Source: Erysipelotrichaceae bacterium
Lineage (GTDB): Bacteria > Bacillota_I > Bacilli_A > Erysipelotrichales > Erysipelotrichaceae
Direction of reading: 5' to 3'
DNA length: 64,000 nucleotides
Assembly: GCA_017405785.1 (NCBI GenBank)
Contig: JAFQZR010000005.1
Location: 164,465 to 228,464, forward strand
The translations under genes and the position numbers were made by a program. Below the pieces are notes generated by a model. The model had not been told where the DNA came from and did no database searches. It saw only the letters and a list, made by a program, of their open reading frames with translations. The stretch's first letter is position 1; the number at the start of each line of letters is the position of its first letter. Shown here piece by piece: positions 24,935 to 34,031 of the stretch.

Positions 24935-26158
24935 ATGAATAAAAAGAACTTTGCGGTAATGGTCAAACCGGTAGGATCTGCCTGCAACATGCGCTGCAGC
25001 TACTGTTACTACCTGCCTTTGAACATATCGCATAACACCATGATGAGCCTGGAAACGGCTGAGAAAATGATTAAGAACTGCATTGAATCCAGTAAGGGAG
25101 ACACTGTTTCTTTTGTCTGGCATGGCGGTGAACCTACTTTAAGAGGCCTTGATTTTTACCGTCAGGTTGTCGAGATCCAGAAGAAATATCTTCCGGAAGG
25201 CTGGCAGTGCTGGAACAATCTGCAGACCAATGGCTTAGGGCTGAATGACGAGTGGTGTCAGTTTTTAAAGGATAATCATTTTGATGTAGGACTGAGCATA
25301 GACGGAACCCCATCGCGGCATGATTTTAACCGCCCTGATGCTTCAGGCAACAGTACATATGAAAAAATAAAGAAGAATATCGCCTTACTGCAGAGTTACG
25401 GCATTAATCCTGACCTGTTGTGCACAGTCAACAGTGAGACAGTAAAAAAACCTCTTGAGGTATACGAGAACCTTAAGAACCTCAGGACGGGATGGATACA
25501 GTTCATTCCGGTAGTAAACCGCGATCCTGATGGAACCGTCAGGGATGAATCGGTAACACCGGAAGAATACGGTGATTTCCTGTGCCGTATCTTCAATCAG
25601 TGGGTATTTAATGATCTGGGTAAAGTCAATGTTCAGCTGTTTGCGGAGATCATCAATACATATGCCGGTGGCAGTCCGATGCTGTGCTGGCTGCAGGAAA
25701 CCTGCGGTAATGTTCCAGTAGTGGAAGCTGACGGTAAGGTATATGCCTGTGACCACTTTGTCAGGGAAAGCCACTGCATCGGAACTGTTGATGAATCATT
25801 TGCGGACATGCTTGACAAGGAAGAACAGAAAAAGTTCGGGTTAAGAAAGAGAGACGGTTTAAGTGAGAAATGCAGGAATTGCCGTTACCTGAAACTGTGT
25901 CACGGAGGCTGTCTGAAAGACCGCTTTGGAGATGAAGGAGAGTATTATCTCTGTGAGGGACTGCTTAGTTTGTTCAGACTGACAGAAAGAATAATTAAGG
26001 ATCTGATAGAACTGAACGGAAATGATAAGAAAGCAATAATGGCTGAACTTAAGAAAAGAGAGAATCAGAGAAGAAACAAGGCTGACCGCAACGGACCGTG
26101 CATCTGCGGAAGCGGTCTGAAGTATAAGAAATGCTGCGGAAGATATCCTGTGAGGTAA
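24935..26158 (+). CDS. Radical SAM protein, anaerobic sulfatase maturase-like, with SEC-C tail
   Basis: 407 residues. The radical SAM cluster motif CNMRCSYC is at about residues 18-25. FVWHGGEPTLRG and FDVGLSIDGTPSRHD follow, then SPASM-type cysteines in CGNVPVVEADGKVYACDHF and CRNCRYLKLCHGGCLKDR. This is the plan of formylglycine-generating maturases. The last 25 residues add a zinc-binding SEC-C motif (CICGSGLKYKKCC). No sulfatase gene is in the window, so the substrate may be elsewhere or different. It is 4 bp from the SIS gene and appears leaderless. Confidence 0.88.
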   Translation: MNKKNFAVMVKPVGSACNMRCSYCYYLPLNISHNTMMSLETAEKMIKNCIESSKGDTVSFVWHGGEPTLRGLDFYRQVVEIQKKYLPEGWQCWNNLQTNGLGLNDEWCQFLKDNHFDVGLSIDGTPSRHDFNRPDASGNSTYEKIKKNIALLQSYGINPDLLCTVNSETVKKPLEVYENLKNLRTGWIQFIPVVNRDPDGTVRDESVTPEEYGDFLCRIFNQWVFNDLGKVNVQLFAEIINTYAGGSPMLCWLQETCGNVPVVEADGKVYACDHFVRESHCIGTVDESFADMLDKEEQKKFGLRKRDGLSEKCRNCRYLKLCHGGCLKDRFGDEGEYYLCEGLLSLFRLTERIIKDLIELNGNDKKAIMAELKKRENQRRNKADRNGPCICGSGLKYKKCCGRYPVR

Positions 26159-26162
26159 ATGT

Positions 26163-26891
26163 ATGAATACTGAGTTTGAATATGTAAATAGAATAACGGA
26201 AATACTGGAAGAGGTTTACCAGACAAACCGTGAAGGTATAAAGATCGCAGCCGAGAAATTCGCTCAGACCATAATGGATGATAAGATCATTCATACTTTC
26301 GGAACGGGTCATTCTCATATTGTCGGAATGGAAGCTTTTGCCCGTGCCGGAGGTCTGGGAAATCTTGATGCCATGCTGGATCCGGATGTACTGGAGAACC
26401 ATGGTGTTGACAGAGGCAGCCGTATTGAAAGAATATCAGGTATAGCTGATGTTATTTATGACAGCCACGTCATTGAACAGGGTGATATCATGGTCATCAT
26501 TTCCAACTCGGGAAGAAACGCCATGCCGGTTGAAATGGCCATGCGTGCTCAGAAGGAAGGTATCTATACCATAGCGATCACTTCCCTGAAACAGTCCGAA
26601 AAGATGATAAGCAGACATCCTTCAGGTAAAAAACTATATGAGCTGTGTGATCTGGTGCTGGATAACTGTACGCCTCCTGGTGATGGCTGCATGGAAATAG
26701 GAGGGATCATTACGGGAGCAGTAAGTAACATTACCGGTATGTTCCTTATTGATACCATTACCACTGAAGCATTGAAGATCGTTACGGAAAAGGGTTATAA
26801 GCCATATGTATACCAGTCACAGAATGTTGACGGTTATAACAATGACGACATATATAAGAAGTATTTTGGAAGAGTAAAGTACATTAAATAA
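26163..26891 (+). CDS. SIS-domain sugar-phosphate protein (UPF0309-like)
   Basis: 242 residues. The SIS fold shows as IIHTFGTGHSHIVGMEAFARAGG, then IMVIISNSGRNAMPVEMA (the sugar-phosphate-binding serines). This set is like the UPF0309 group related to N-acetylmuramate-6-phosphate etherase and sugar isomerases. It is cytoplasmic. Its place in one operon with the HD protein and NagA suggests amino-sugar phosphate metabolism. The substrate is inferred from context only. Confidence 0.82.
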   Translation: MNTEFEYVNRITEILEEVYQTNREGIKIAAEKFAQTIMDDKIIHTFGTGHSHIVGMEAFARAGGLGNLDAMLDPDVLENHGVDRGSRIERISGIADVIYDSHVIEQGDIMVIISNSGRNAMPVEMAMRAQKEGIYTIAITSLKQSEKMISRHPSGKKLYELCDLVLDNCTPPGDGCMEIGGIITGAVSNITGMFLIDTITTEALKIVTEKGYKPYVYQSQNVDGYNNDDIYKKYFGRVKYIK

Positions 26892-26892
26892 C

Positions 26893-27861
26893 ATGTTAAA
26901 GATTTATCACGATGAAGTGCCTGAATTCTTAAGGAAAGCATCCCTGACGGATGAAATGGCCAGGTTAAGAAAAGTTGGAATGGACTGCGGGTGTGAATAC
27001 ACCTCTCTTTCCTGGTGGCGTAATGTCGGACCTTACAAACGTTATGAGCATTCCTTAGGTGTGGCTTTGATAGTATGGCATTTCACCGGAAGTCATAAGG
27101 CTGCTCTGGCAGGCTTATTCCATGACATTTCCACTCCGGCCTTTGCCCATGTGGTTGATTTCATGAATAATGACCATGTCAGTCAGGAATCAACGGAAGA
27201 AGGAACCAGAGAGATAATTGAGAACTCCGAAGGCATAAGAAAGATTCTTGATGAACTGGGATTAACAGTTGATGATGTATGTGACTATCATATCTATTCA
27301 ATAGCTGATAATGATTCACCTTTACTGTCAGCGGACAGGCTGGAATATACCCTGAACAACATGGTACGTTACCAGGGGTACAGTAAAGAAAAAGTCAAGG
27401 TAATGTATGATGATTTGGTTGTGGGTATCAATGAATACGGTCAGCAGGAACTGATGTTCCAGCATGAGGACATCGCCGAAGCCTTTGTGCATGGCTGCCT
27501 GAAAAACAGCAGACTTTATATCTGTGATGAAGACCGCTATTCCATGGAAAGACTGGCTTTGATTCTCAGAGATAAGATCAAAGAGGGAGTCATTGCCTAT
27601 GAAGATCTTTATATTGATGAAGAAGTCATCATAAACAAGATCGGATATTCTCCTGAATGGCAGGACTTCAGAGTCATGACTGAGGTTAACAGAAGCGATG
27701 TTTATCTGGGTGAGGGATGGCTGCAGATAGAAGCCAAGAAGAGATACATTGATCCGATGGTTATGGGAAAGGGAAGAATATCATCATTAAGTGTTTCCGC
27801 AAAACAGGATATTGATGATTTCCTGCGATTAAGTTTTGATTATTACCTGAAAGGACATTAA
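26893..27861 (+). CDS. HD-domain phosphohydrolase
   Basis: 322 residues. The metal-binding HD signature appears as RYEHSLGVALIVWHF (first His) and AGLFHDISTPAFAHV (His-Asp), with a later ADRLEYTLNN aspartate. Such proteins usually dephosphorylate nucleotides or related phosphomonoesters. The ATG follows the SIS gene stop by one base, and nagA starts 17 bp later. A role in the same amino-sugar operon is likely but the substrate is unknown. Confidence 0.83.
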   Translation: MLKIYHDEVPEFLRKASLTDEMARLRKVGMDCGCEYTSLSWWRNVGPYKRYEHSLGVALIVWHFTGSHKAALAGLFHDISTPAFAHVVDFMNNDHVSQESTEEGTREIIENSEGIRKILDELGLTVDDVCDYHIYSIADNDSPLLSADRLEYTLNNMVRYQGYSKEKVKVMYDDLVVGINEYGQQELMFQHEDIAEAFVHGCLKNSRLYICDEDRYSMERLALILRDKIKEGVIAYEDLYIDEEVIINKIGYSPEWQDFRVMTEVNRSDVYLGEGWLQIEAKKRYIDPMVMGKGRISSLSVSAKQDIDDFLRLSFDYYLKGH

Positions 27862-27877
27862 GAGGTAAGGAAGTAAT

Positions 27878-29050
27878 ATGAAAATCTCCAATGTCAGAGT
27901 TTTTATTGACGGGCAGTTTCATGAAGATCTGGAAGTAAGGTTTGATACTGAGAAGATCCTGGAAATAGGTCAGAATCTGGAAGATGAAGAAGTTATCGAT
28001 GGTAAAGGTAATTATCTTTATGCCGGAATAATAGATACTCATATGCATGGAGGCTGGTTAAGAAACTTCAATGATATTAAAACATTACCGGAGTACGGTG
28101 ATATTGAAGAACAGATAAGGTATATCCTGAAGAAATGCCCTGAATACGGTGTGACGACAGTTTTCCCGACATTAACGGGTATAAGTGATGAAGAAAGGAT
28201 TTCATCCTGCCGCGCAATCAGAAAAGTGAGAAAAGATGTTGACGGTGCTGATCCGATGAAGATTCACTTTGAGTGCACCTATATGAATCCCGATGTTATC
28301 TCAAGTGCCATTCACAATTGGGATGTTAATCCAAGCAGGGAAAACACGTTATATTTCACTGACAATGACCTGAGTGATGTTGCGCTGATAAGCGTAGCTC
28401 CTGAACTTGAAGGATCCATTGAATGGATCAAATGGATTACCAGCCAAGGTGTTGATGTTGAGTTTGGGAATACCAAAGCAACCGTTGACCAGATCATTGA
28501 AGCAGTGGATGCAGGTGTCAGACACTGTGATCACATCTTTAACGGCTTCAAACCAATGCATCATCGTGATTCAACACCGACAGTTGGCGTATTGCTGGAT
28601 GACAGAGTCAAAACTCAGATAACAATGGACGGTTTCCATGTAGCTCCTTCATGGGTCAAGCTTGTTGTCAAGGTTAAGGGAATTGATAAGTGTTATGGCA
28701 TTACAGATTTCTCTGTCTATTCAGGAATTGAACCGGGAGAATATAAGTTCTCCAACGGTGTAGAAATAATAGCCAAGGATGACTTCATCTATAACGGAAA
28801 CGGTCATATTCAGTCAGGCAATAATACAATGGATAAGATGATGAGAAGATGCCGTGATATCTGCGGATTCACTCAGGAACAGGTAGCCACACTTTACTGT
28901 GAAAATCCGGCTAAGTGTTTAAACATAACCGACAGAGGGAAAATTGAAATAGGCAGACGCAGTGATTTTGTTATTATGGATGAGGACTATAATGTTTTAA
29001 AGACGATCATCAAAGGAAAAATCTACTACGAGAATCGTTATGTAGATTAA
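27878..29050 (+). CDS. nagA: N-acetylglucosamine-6-phosphate deacetylase
   Basis: 390 residues in the amidohydrolase fold. The metal motif is GIIDTHMHGG; later blocks HCDHIFNGFKPMHHRD, TMDGFHVAP and YGITDFSV match NagA. The enzyme removes acetate from GlcNAc-6-phosphate, giving glucosamine-6-phosphate in cell-wall recycling and chitin or mucin sugar use. No nagB is in the window. It is the last gene of the operon beginning at 24935, and a terminator follows at 29060. Confidence 0.9.
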   Translation: MKISNVRVFIDGQFHEDLEVRFDTEKILEIGQNLEDEEVIDGKGNYLYAGIIDTHMHGGWLRNFNDIKTLPEYGDIEEQIRYILKKCPEYGVTTVFPTLTGISDEERISSCRAIRKVRKDVDGADPMKIHFECTYMNPDVISSAIHNWDVNPSRENTLYFTDNDLSDVALISVAPELEGSIEWIKWITSQGVDVEFGNTKATVDQIIEAVDAGVRHCDHIFNGFKPMHHRDSTPTVGVLLDDRVKTQITMDGFHVAPSWVKLVVKVKGIDKCYGITDFSVYSGIEPGEYKFSNGVEIIAKDDFIYNGNGHIQSGNNTMDKMMRRCRDICGFTQEQVATLYCENPAKCLNITDRGKIEIGRRSDFVIMDEDYNVLKTIIKGKIYYENRYVD

Positions 29051-29059
29051 TTTGAAAAG

Positions 29060-29085
29060 ACTTCCCGTGTAAAGGAAGTTTTTTT
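29060..29085 (+). terminator. Terminator after nagA
   Basis: ACTTCC 29060-29065 pairs with GGAAGT 29074-29079, then six Ts. Confidence 0.85.
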
Positions 29086-29143
29086 GTGCCTTGTTATATC
29101 GAGCTGGTAATAGTTCGGTTTATAATCCTCAAAAATGATGTTT

Positions 29144-29149
29144 TATGAT
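29144..29149 (+). promoter_or_regulatory. -10 box of the CotH surface protein gene
   Basis: TATGAT just before the large palindrome. No strong -35 element is seen at the right distance. Confidence 0.4.
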
Positions 29150-29150
29150 A

Positions 29151-29180
29151 TCCTGTAGTTAGGAGTGACTAACTACAGGA
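29151..29180 (+). promoter_or_regulatory. GTTAG-N6-CTAAC operator, CotH gene
   Basis: 12-bp perfect arms (29151-29162 and 29169-29180) around a 6-base centre. The core GTTAG-N6-CTAAC is identical in form to the feoA and 6671 operators. It lies between the -10 box and the ribosome binding site, ending 10 bp before the start codon. Besides binding a repressor, the RNA could fold into a stable hairpin next to the AGGAAGG ribosome binding site. Confidence 0.65.
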
Positions 29181-29190
29181 AGGAACCCTT

Positions 29191-32100
29191 ATGAAGAAGA
29201 TAATTAAGATCATGCTTTCAGTTTTGCTGAGTATCAGCGCCTTTTTGCCTGACATAAGGAAGACAGTAGAGGTATATGCTGATAACCCGAAAACTGCACC
29301 AACACGGATCTATACTCTGGTAAAAGATGAGAAGGTCTATGTACTTGACGTCGATGGTTCAGGGTATTATCTGTTTCTTCCTTCAGAGGTTGATATCAGC
29401 TGTCTGCAGCTTTATTCTGAAAATTATGATCAGGTCCTGTATGTCAATGAAGAAGTTCAGTCTGAAATAATAGATCTAAGCAGTTTCTTAGACAGTGAAA
29501 CTAACAGATGTGAGGTTGACATTCTGATTGCTTCTGATCCTGAAGAGACGATGCACCTGACTATCATGAAGGGAGATAATCTGGGAAGTTTCTTCTATAA
29601 AAGCGATGATATTGTAAATAAAGGCATAGCCTGGATCGAGACAAGCAGAAATAACAAAGGTAAAGGTACAGCTGTGATCACTAATCCGAATGGAAAGGTT
29701 ATTTACAGCGGAAAGATAGATGACATACATATTCGCGGCAATTCATCATTAAGAGACCCTAAGAAGGGATACCGGATAAAGCTTGACAAGAAGACTGCAC
29801 TTGTAGGAGAAGAAAAAGGCAAGAAGTGGGTTCTTTTGGCAATGTATAAAGATCCTTTAAGATTGGATGACATGATCATGAAAGGTGTTGCCAACATATC
29901 AGGGGATACATATTCAGCTAATGAAACGCTTGTCAACCTGTATTATGACGGGTGTTACCGTGGGGTTTACTGTCTTTCTGAAAAAAACGAGATCAAGTCA
30001 AACAGAATAAACATTACTGACATGGAAGAATATTATGAGGATCAGGACCCTGATTACGGTGAAACAGTTAATCTTAAGACAGCCACCAACAAATACAATA
30101 ATACGATCCAGTATCAGGAAGGGCTGGAAGGACCGGAGGAAATCAGTGGCGGTTACCTCATTGAGATGAATTCGAACTTCCTGGATACTTCCAGCAGCGG
30201 GTTCTTCTTTATGGCCAACACCACTAAGCGCTTTGTCACGATAGACTCTCCTGAATACGGAAGCAGGGAAGCTGTAGAATATATTAGTGAGTATTTCCAG
30301 GATTTCATTAATGCGGTTTATGGATCCCGGGATGGATTTAATCCGGACACCGGTCTGTACTACTATGACTACTGTGATCTGGACAGTCTGGTAAACCTGT
30401 ATCTTCTGGAAACAATTGCTTCTAACAGTGATGCTTTCTGGAAATCACAGTATTTCTATAAAGACGCAAATGACAAGATGTATGCAGGACCTCTCTGGGA
30501 TATGGACCTGACTTTTGGTACGGCATGGACATATCAGAGCAGTCCTGAAGTAGATATCATCCGTAATCAGGTACTCTCCGGAGGACTGATCAGAATACCT
30601 AGCTTCAGAGCAAGAATCAAGGAAAGATACTTTGAACATTATCAGAGCATTATGGCTTCACTTATGGGAGAAGATGATAAGGTAATGTCGTTTGAGGAAG
30701 TATACGATAATACCAGACCGAATCTCCTGATGGATACGGTCATATGGCCAACAAAGTTCAAGTGCGGAGACGGAACCATACAGTGGGGAGATGATGAATC
30801 ACTTGATACCATAGCAGAATACCGTATTGAATGGATAGGAAGACACAAGACTTTCCTGGATTCATATTTCGGAGAAATGAATGATCCTGAAGAAACAGCA
30901 CATGTATACGGAGATCCTGTCTTTGAAGATGAGGAATACCACAAGAGAGCATGCATGGAATGCGGTGAAGAAATACTTCTTGAGCATATCTGGGATGAAG
31001 GAACAGTTCTGAAAGAGGCCACCTGCACTGAAGAGGGACTGGCATTATGTACCTGCAGCGTATGCGGAGGAACAAAGGAAGTTACGATTCCTGTGATTGA
31101 GCATTCTTATGATGACGGTGTAATTACGAAAGAAGCAACCTGCGTAGAAGAAGGAATAAAAGTATATACATGCGAGTTCTGCGGAGCAACCAGGGAAGAA
31201 TCCATTCCTATGACAGATCATTTGTACGATGAAGGAGTTATCAAGAAGGAAGCGACCTGCATGGAAGAAGGATTGAAAGTATATACATGTAAAGTATGTG
31301 GAGACATTATAGAGGAAATCATCCCGTTAGCGTCTCATACACTGGTTCATGTTAATGAAAAAGAACCAACACATGAATCAGAGGGCAATATCGGATATTA
31401 CATCTGCAGTGTGTGCGGAAAGCTGTTTAAAGATGAAACCGCATCAGATGAGATAGAGTTAAAAGATACGATTATCGGAAAGAAAATAATAACTGATATT
31501 ACAAGAGTATACGGTACCAACAGATTCGGAACCTCATTTGCAATATCAGATACTATCTTAATGAACTCAGGTAATGAGAAACATGATGTAGTTATCCTGG
31601 CAAATGGTGATAACTTCGCCGATGCTTTAGCCGGTTCATACTTAGCAGCAGTAAAGAATGCACCTATCATCATTACCAGAGCAGCTAAGGTAAGTGAAGT
31701 AAATGCTTATATCAGGTCAGTACTGAAAGAAAAAGGTACTATCTACGTATTAGGCGGAACTGCTGCTGTACCAGAAAGCTCACTTAAGGGATTAGAAGGA
31801 TATAAGATAAAGAGATTAGCTGGTGATAACAGATATCTTACCAACATAGAGATTCTTAAGGAAGCAGGAGTAAATGGAGATACTATTCTTATAGCTACTG
31901 GAACCAACTATGCAGACTCATTAAGTGCCAGTGCAACAGGATTACCTATGTTGTTAGTAAGGGATAAACTGAATGATGACCAAATCAAATTCCTTAAGGC
32001 TAATCCTGATAAGAAACTCATAATCCTTGGAGGAGATACAGCAGTATCAAAGAGCTTTGAGAAAGAATTAGGCGAATATGGAGAAGTAGAGAGGATAGCA

Positions 32101-32406
32101 GGAGACAACAGATTCGTCACATCAATCAGAATAGCTGAGAAATTCTTCCCTAAAGCTACTGTAGCAATCTTAGCATATGGATCAGATTTCCCTGATGGAT
32201 TATGTGGAGGACCGTTGGCTAATCAGATAGGAGCACCATTGATCCTTATAAGGAATGATAAGGCAGACATAGCAAGACCTTATACTAAGGAGAGGAACAT
32301 AACAGATGGCTATGCATTAGGAGGAACAACAGTCTTACCTGATGCGACAGTAAGAAAACTGTTTGGTGCTTCTGAGAGTGTTACAATCAAAGAGATAATG
32401 AAGTAA
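29191..32406 (+). CDS. Secreted CotH-kinase-like protein with cell-wall-binding (CWB2) repeats
   Basis: 1071 residues. A signal peptide (about 1-31) is followed by a beta-rich region and a CotH kinase domain. Its motifs are IRGNSSLRDPKKGYRIKL and AGPLWDMDLTFG, the latter with the metal-binding aspartates. Next come three 39-residue tandem repeats starting at His599, His638 and His677, each with a KEATC-EEG core and a CxxC pair, plus a diverged fourth at 716. The C-terminal third holds three CWB2-type repeats (VYGTNRFGTS, LAGDNRYLTN, IAGDNRFVTS starts) that should bind anionic wall polymer. The target of phosphorylation is unknown. Confidence 0.85.
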   Translation: MKKIIKIMLSVLLSISAFLPDIRKTVEVYADNPKTAPTRIYTLVKDEKVYVLDVDGSGYYLFLPSEVDISCLQLYSENYDQVLYVNEEVQSEIIDLSSFLDSETNRCEVDILIASDPEETMHLTIMKGDNLGSFFYKSDDIVNKGIAWIETSRNNKGKGTAVITNPNGKVIYSGKIDDIHIRGNSSLRDPKKGYRIKLDKKTALVGEEKGKKWVLLAMYKDPLRLDDMIMKGVANISGDTYSANETLVNLYYDGCYRGVYCLSEKNEIKSNRINITDMEEYYEDQDPDYGETVNLKTATNKYNNTIQYQEGLEGPEEISGGYLIEMNSNFLDTSSSGFFFMANTTKRFVTIDSPEYGSREAVEYISEYFQDFINAVYGSRDGFNPDTGLYYYDYCDLDSLVNLYLLETIASNSDAFWKSQYFYKDANDKMYAGPLWDMDLTFGTAWTYQSSPEVDIIRNQVLSGGLIRIPSFRARIKERYFEHYQSIMASLMGEDDKVMSFEEVYDNTRPNLLMDTVIWPTKFKCGDGTIQWGDDESLDTIAEYRIEWIGRHKTFLDSYFGEMNDPEETAHVYGDPVFEDEEYHKRACMECGEEILLEHIWDEGTVLKEATCTEEGLALCTCSVCGGTKEVTIPVIEHSYDDGVITKEATCVEEGIKVYTCEFCGATREESIPMTDHLYDEGVIKKEATCMEEGLKVYTCKVCGDIIEEIIPLASHTLVHVNEKEPTHESEGNIGYYICSVCGKLFKDETASDEIELKDTIIGKKIITDITRVYGTNRFGTSFAISDTILMNSGNEKHDVVILANGDNFADALAGSYLAAVKNAPIIITRAAKVSEVNAYIRSVLKEKGTIYVLGGTAAVPESSLKGLEGYKIKRLAGDNRYLTNIEILKEAGVNGDTILIATGTNYADSLSASATGLPMLLVRDKLNDDQIKFLKANPDKKLIILGGDTAVSKSFEKELGEYGEVERIAGDNRFVTSIRIAEKFFPKATVAILAYGSDFPDGLCGGPLANQIGAPLILIRNDKADIARPYTKERNITDGYALGGTTVLPDATVRKLFGASESVTIKEIMK
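30985..31335 (+). repeat. Three tandem 117-bp coding repeats
   Basis: In-frame repeats of 39 codons at 30985, 31102 and 31219, similar but not identical at DNA level. Each encodes a KEATC-EEG...C-x-x-C-G...IP...H unit, probably a small disulfide- or metal-stabilised linker module between the kinase and the wall-binding domain. Confidence 0.85.
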
Positions 32407-32410
32407 AAGA

Positions 32411-32445
32411 AAAAGGTATGATATCAGCAATTGATCATACCTTTT
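32411..32445 (+). terminator. Bidirectional terminator, CotH / D,D-carboxypeptidase
   Basis: AAAGGTATGAT 32412-32422 pairs with ATCATACCTTT 32434-32444; A-rich before and T-rich after. The minus-strand stop codon follows at 32446-32448. Confidence 0.88.
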
Positions 32446-33663
32446 CTATTTGTTTATGTACTCCATTAGTTTATGATATAGGTTTTTGAGATACTTTATT
32501 GCCCTGCCAAAGAAGTTCGGTTCTGCAGGGATGGTTACTTTTTGTTCCCACTGTTCCAGTATTCTGTCATCAGATGAAACGGTAATGGTACCGGTGACTT
32601 CATATTCCTCCAATTGTGAGTCTACTTCATTAGGGAAATCTACGGTAATCCTGGTGTTAACTTCTTCAGGAAGAACTCTGGCAACTGATTTTTCACTTAG
32701 GATAATGACTTCCTGATCTTCGTATTGATGATGTACGGTAATTGTTTTCTGCAGGGTGTCTTTAATAATGAGTTCACGATATTGCCAGTGTGTAAGGGCA
32801 GTTAAGATGTCACTGACATCCTTATGAGCTGGATTGTCCAGATCACTGTCACTGTGGGCAGTGATGATTATCAGTTCCATGTCGTTGATTTTAGCATATA
32901 CAGCCAGACAGTATAATGCATCATCGGTATAACCGGTTTTCCCTCCGACTAAACCGATGGATGGATAACCGTTTCGGGTAAATCCGCTCCATACAGTGTT
33001 TGTCATAGTATAACCGTATTTATAATACCAGGTTGGCTGAGTTGTATAGTTCTGGGTTTTTATAATGTTTACGAAGTCTTCATTCTGTATGCAGTATTCA
33101 AGGAGTAAGGCCATGTCGCGGCAGGTTGAATAATGATTATCATCATGTAAGCCGCTTGGTGTGACAAAATGGGTATTATTCATACCAAGTTCCTTTGCTT
33201 TTGAGTTCATCCTGTTCACAAAAGCCTCGATGGAACCATCCAGGGTTATTCCCAGGGCATGAACAGAGTCAGCAGCTGATGGCAACATTACACCATACAA
33301 CAGGTCTCTTACTGAAGCCTTGTCACCGACAGCATATCCTACACGGGAGGCATCGGCTTCCCATAAACCTCTGATCATATCCCAGGTTATGGTAATCTGC
33401 TGATCCCAGTCAGGATAGTTTTCCAGAGCAATGATCTCAGCCATCATTTTGGTCAATGAAGCAGGATACATTCTTTCCTGACTGTTCTTGTCTAACAGTA
33501 TTACGTCATGGGTTAAATCATATACATAAGCGTAATTACTGAACAATTCTAATTCCAGCTGATAATCATCAGCTTTCGCCATAGTAAAACTGCCGGCAGA
33601 TATAATCAGTGTAGTGACGATAGTCAACAATATAAGTGCAGTTCTTTTCATAAGATTACCCAT
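32446..33663 (-). CDS. dacA: D-alanyl-D-alanine carboxypeptidase (penicillin-binding protein 5 type)
   Basis: 405 residues. A signal peptide precedes the three serine-transferase motifs: SLTKM (S-x-x-K), SAADS (S-x-N-like, here S-A-A) and KTGYTDDA (KTG). A beta-rich C-terminal domain and a terminal amphipathic helix for membrane attachment follow. The enzyme trims the last D-Ala from peptidoglycan stem peptides. The ATG at 33663 has a TACTAT box exactly 6 bases upstream and no clear ribosome binding site; the ATG at 33651 (MKRTALILL) is an alternative start. Confidence 0.88.
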   Translation of the reverse strand: MGNLMKRTALILLTIVTTLIISAGSFTMAKADDYQLELELFSNYAYVYDLTHDVILLDKNSQERMYPASLTKMMAEIIALENYPDWDQQITITWDMIRGLWEADASRVGYAVGDKASVRDLLYGVMLPSAADSVHALGITLDGSIEAFVNRMNSKAKELGMNNTHFVTPSGLHDDNHYSTCRDMALLLEYCIQNEDFVNIIKTQNYTTQPTWYYKYGYTMTNTVWSGFTRNGYPSIGLVGGKTGYTDDALYCLAVYAKINDMELIIITAHSDSDLDNPAHKDVSDILTALTHWQYRELIIKDTLQKTITVHHQYEDQEVIILSEKSVARVLPEEVNTRITVDFPNEVDSQLEEYEVTGTITVSSDDRILEQWEQKVTIPAEPNFFGRAIKYLKNLYHKLMEYINK

Positions 33664-33772
33664 GTCTATATAGTATCATCTGGTACATCACTAAAAAAGC
33701 AAAAGAAAACTGTTTAGTGCAGCTAAGAGTATAAAAGTCAAAGAGATAAATAAAGGTAAGGGGGAGTTTTAA

Positions 33773-33784
33773 TGTGTTAACACA
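33773..33784 (+). promoter_or_regulatory. 12-bp palindrome TGTGTTAACACA
   Basis: A perfect palindrome 54 bp before the small membrane protein gene. It overlaps a possible -35 element (TTAACA, 33777-33782); a weak -10 follows near 33802. It could be a regulator site. Confidence 0.35.
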
Positions 33785-33838
33785 CACAGTTTATGATAAA
33801 ATATACATAAAGGAATTCTACAATAATAGGTAAGTATT

Positions 33839-33979
33839 ATGGCAAGAGCATGGGTAACAATTGAAGAGGAGAAAACACCTACAGAGAAGTTTATTACAAA
33901 AGCATGGAAAATCATCAAATGGGTGTTCTGGATTTTTATCATTCTTGTAATGATTAAACGGTGTGGAAGCTTAGCATAA
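33839..33979 (+). CDS. Small single-helix membrane protein
   Basis: A 46-residue open frame with a charged N-terminal half (about 1-24) and one hydrophobic helix (about 28-39, WVFWIFIILVMI) ending in KRCGSLA. AATAGG lies about 8 bases before the ATG. It stands between the D,D-carboxypeptidase and a zinc-ribbon protein and has its own upstream palindrome. It is too short to assign; possible roles are a regulator peptide or a small subunit. Confidence 0.5.
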   Translation: MARAWVTIEEEKTPTEKFITKAWKIIKWVFWIFIILVMIKRCGSLA

Positions 33980-34031
33980 ATAGCTTTATTTATGGCTATG
34001 GTTGGATAGATAGTTGGTGGGAGGAGTTAAT

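Noticed and set aside
30985..31335. CRISPR-like repeat array
   Set aside because: The repeats are in-frame 39-codon protein repeats with diverged DNA, not identical repeats with spacers.
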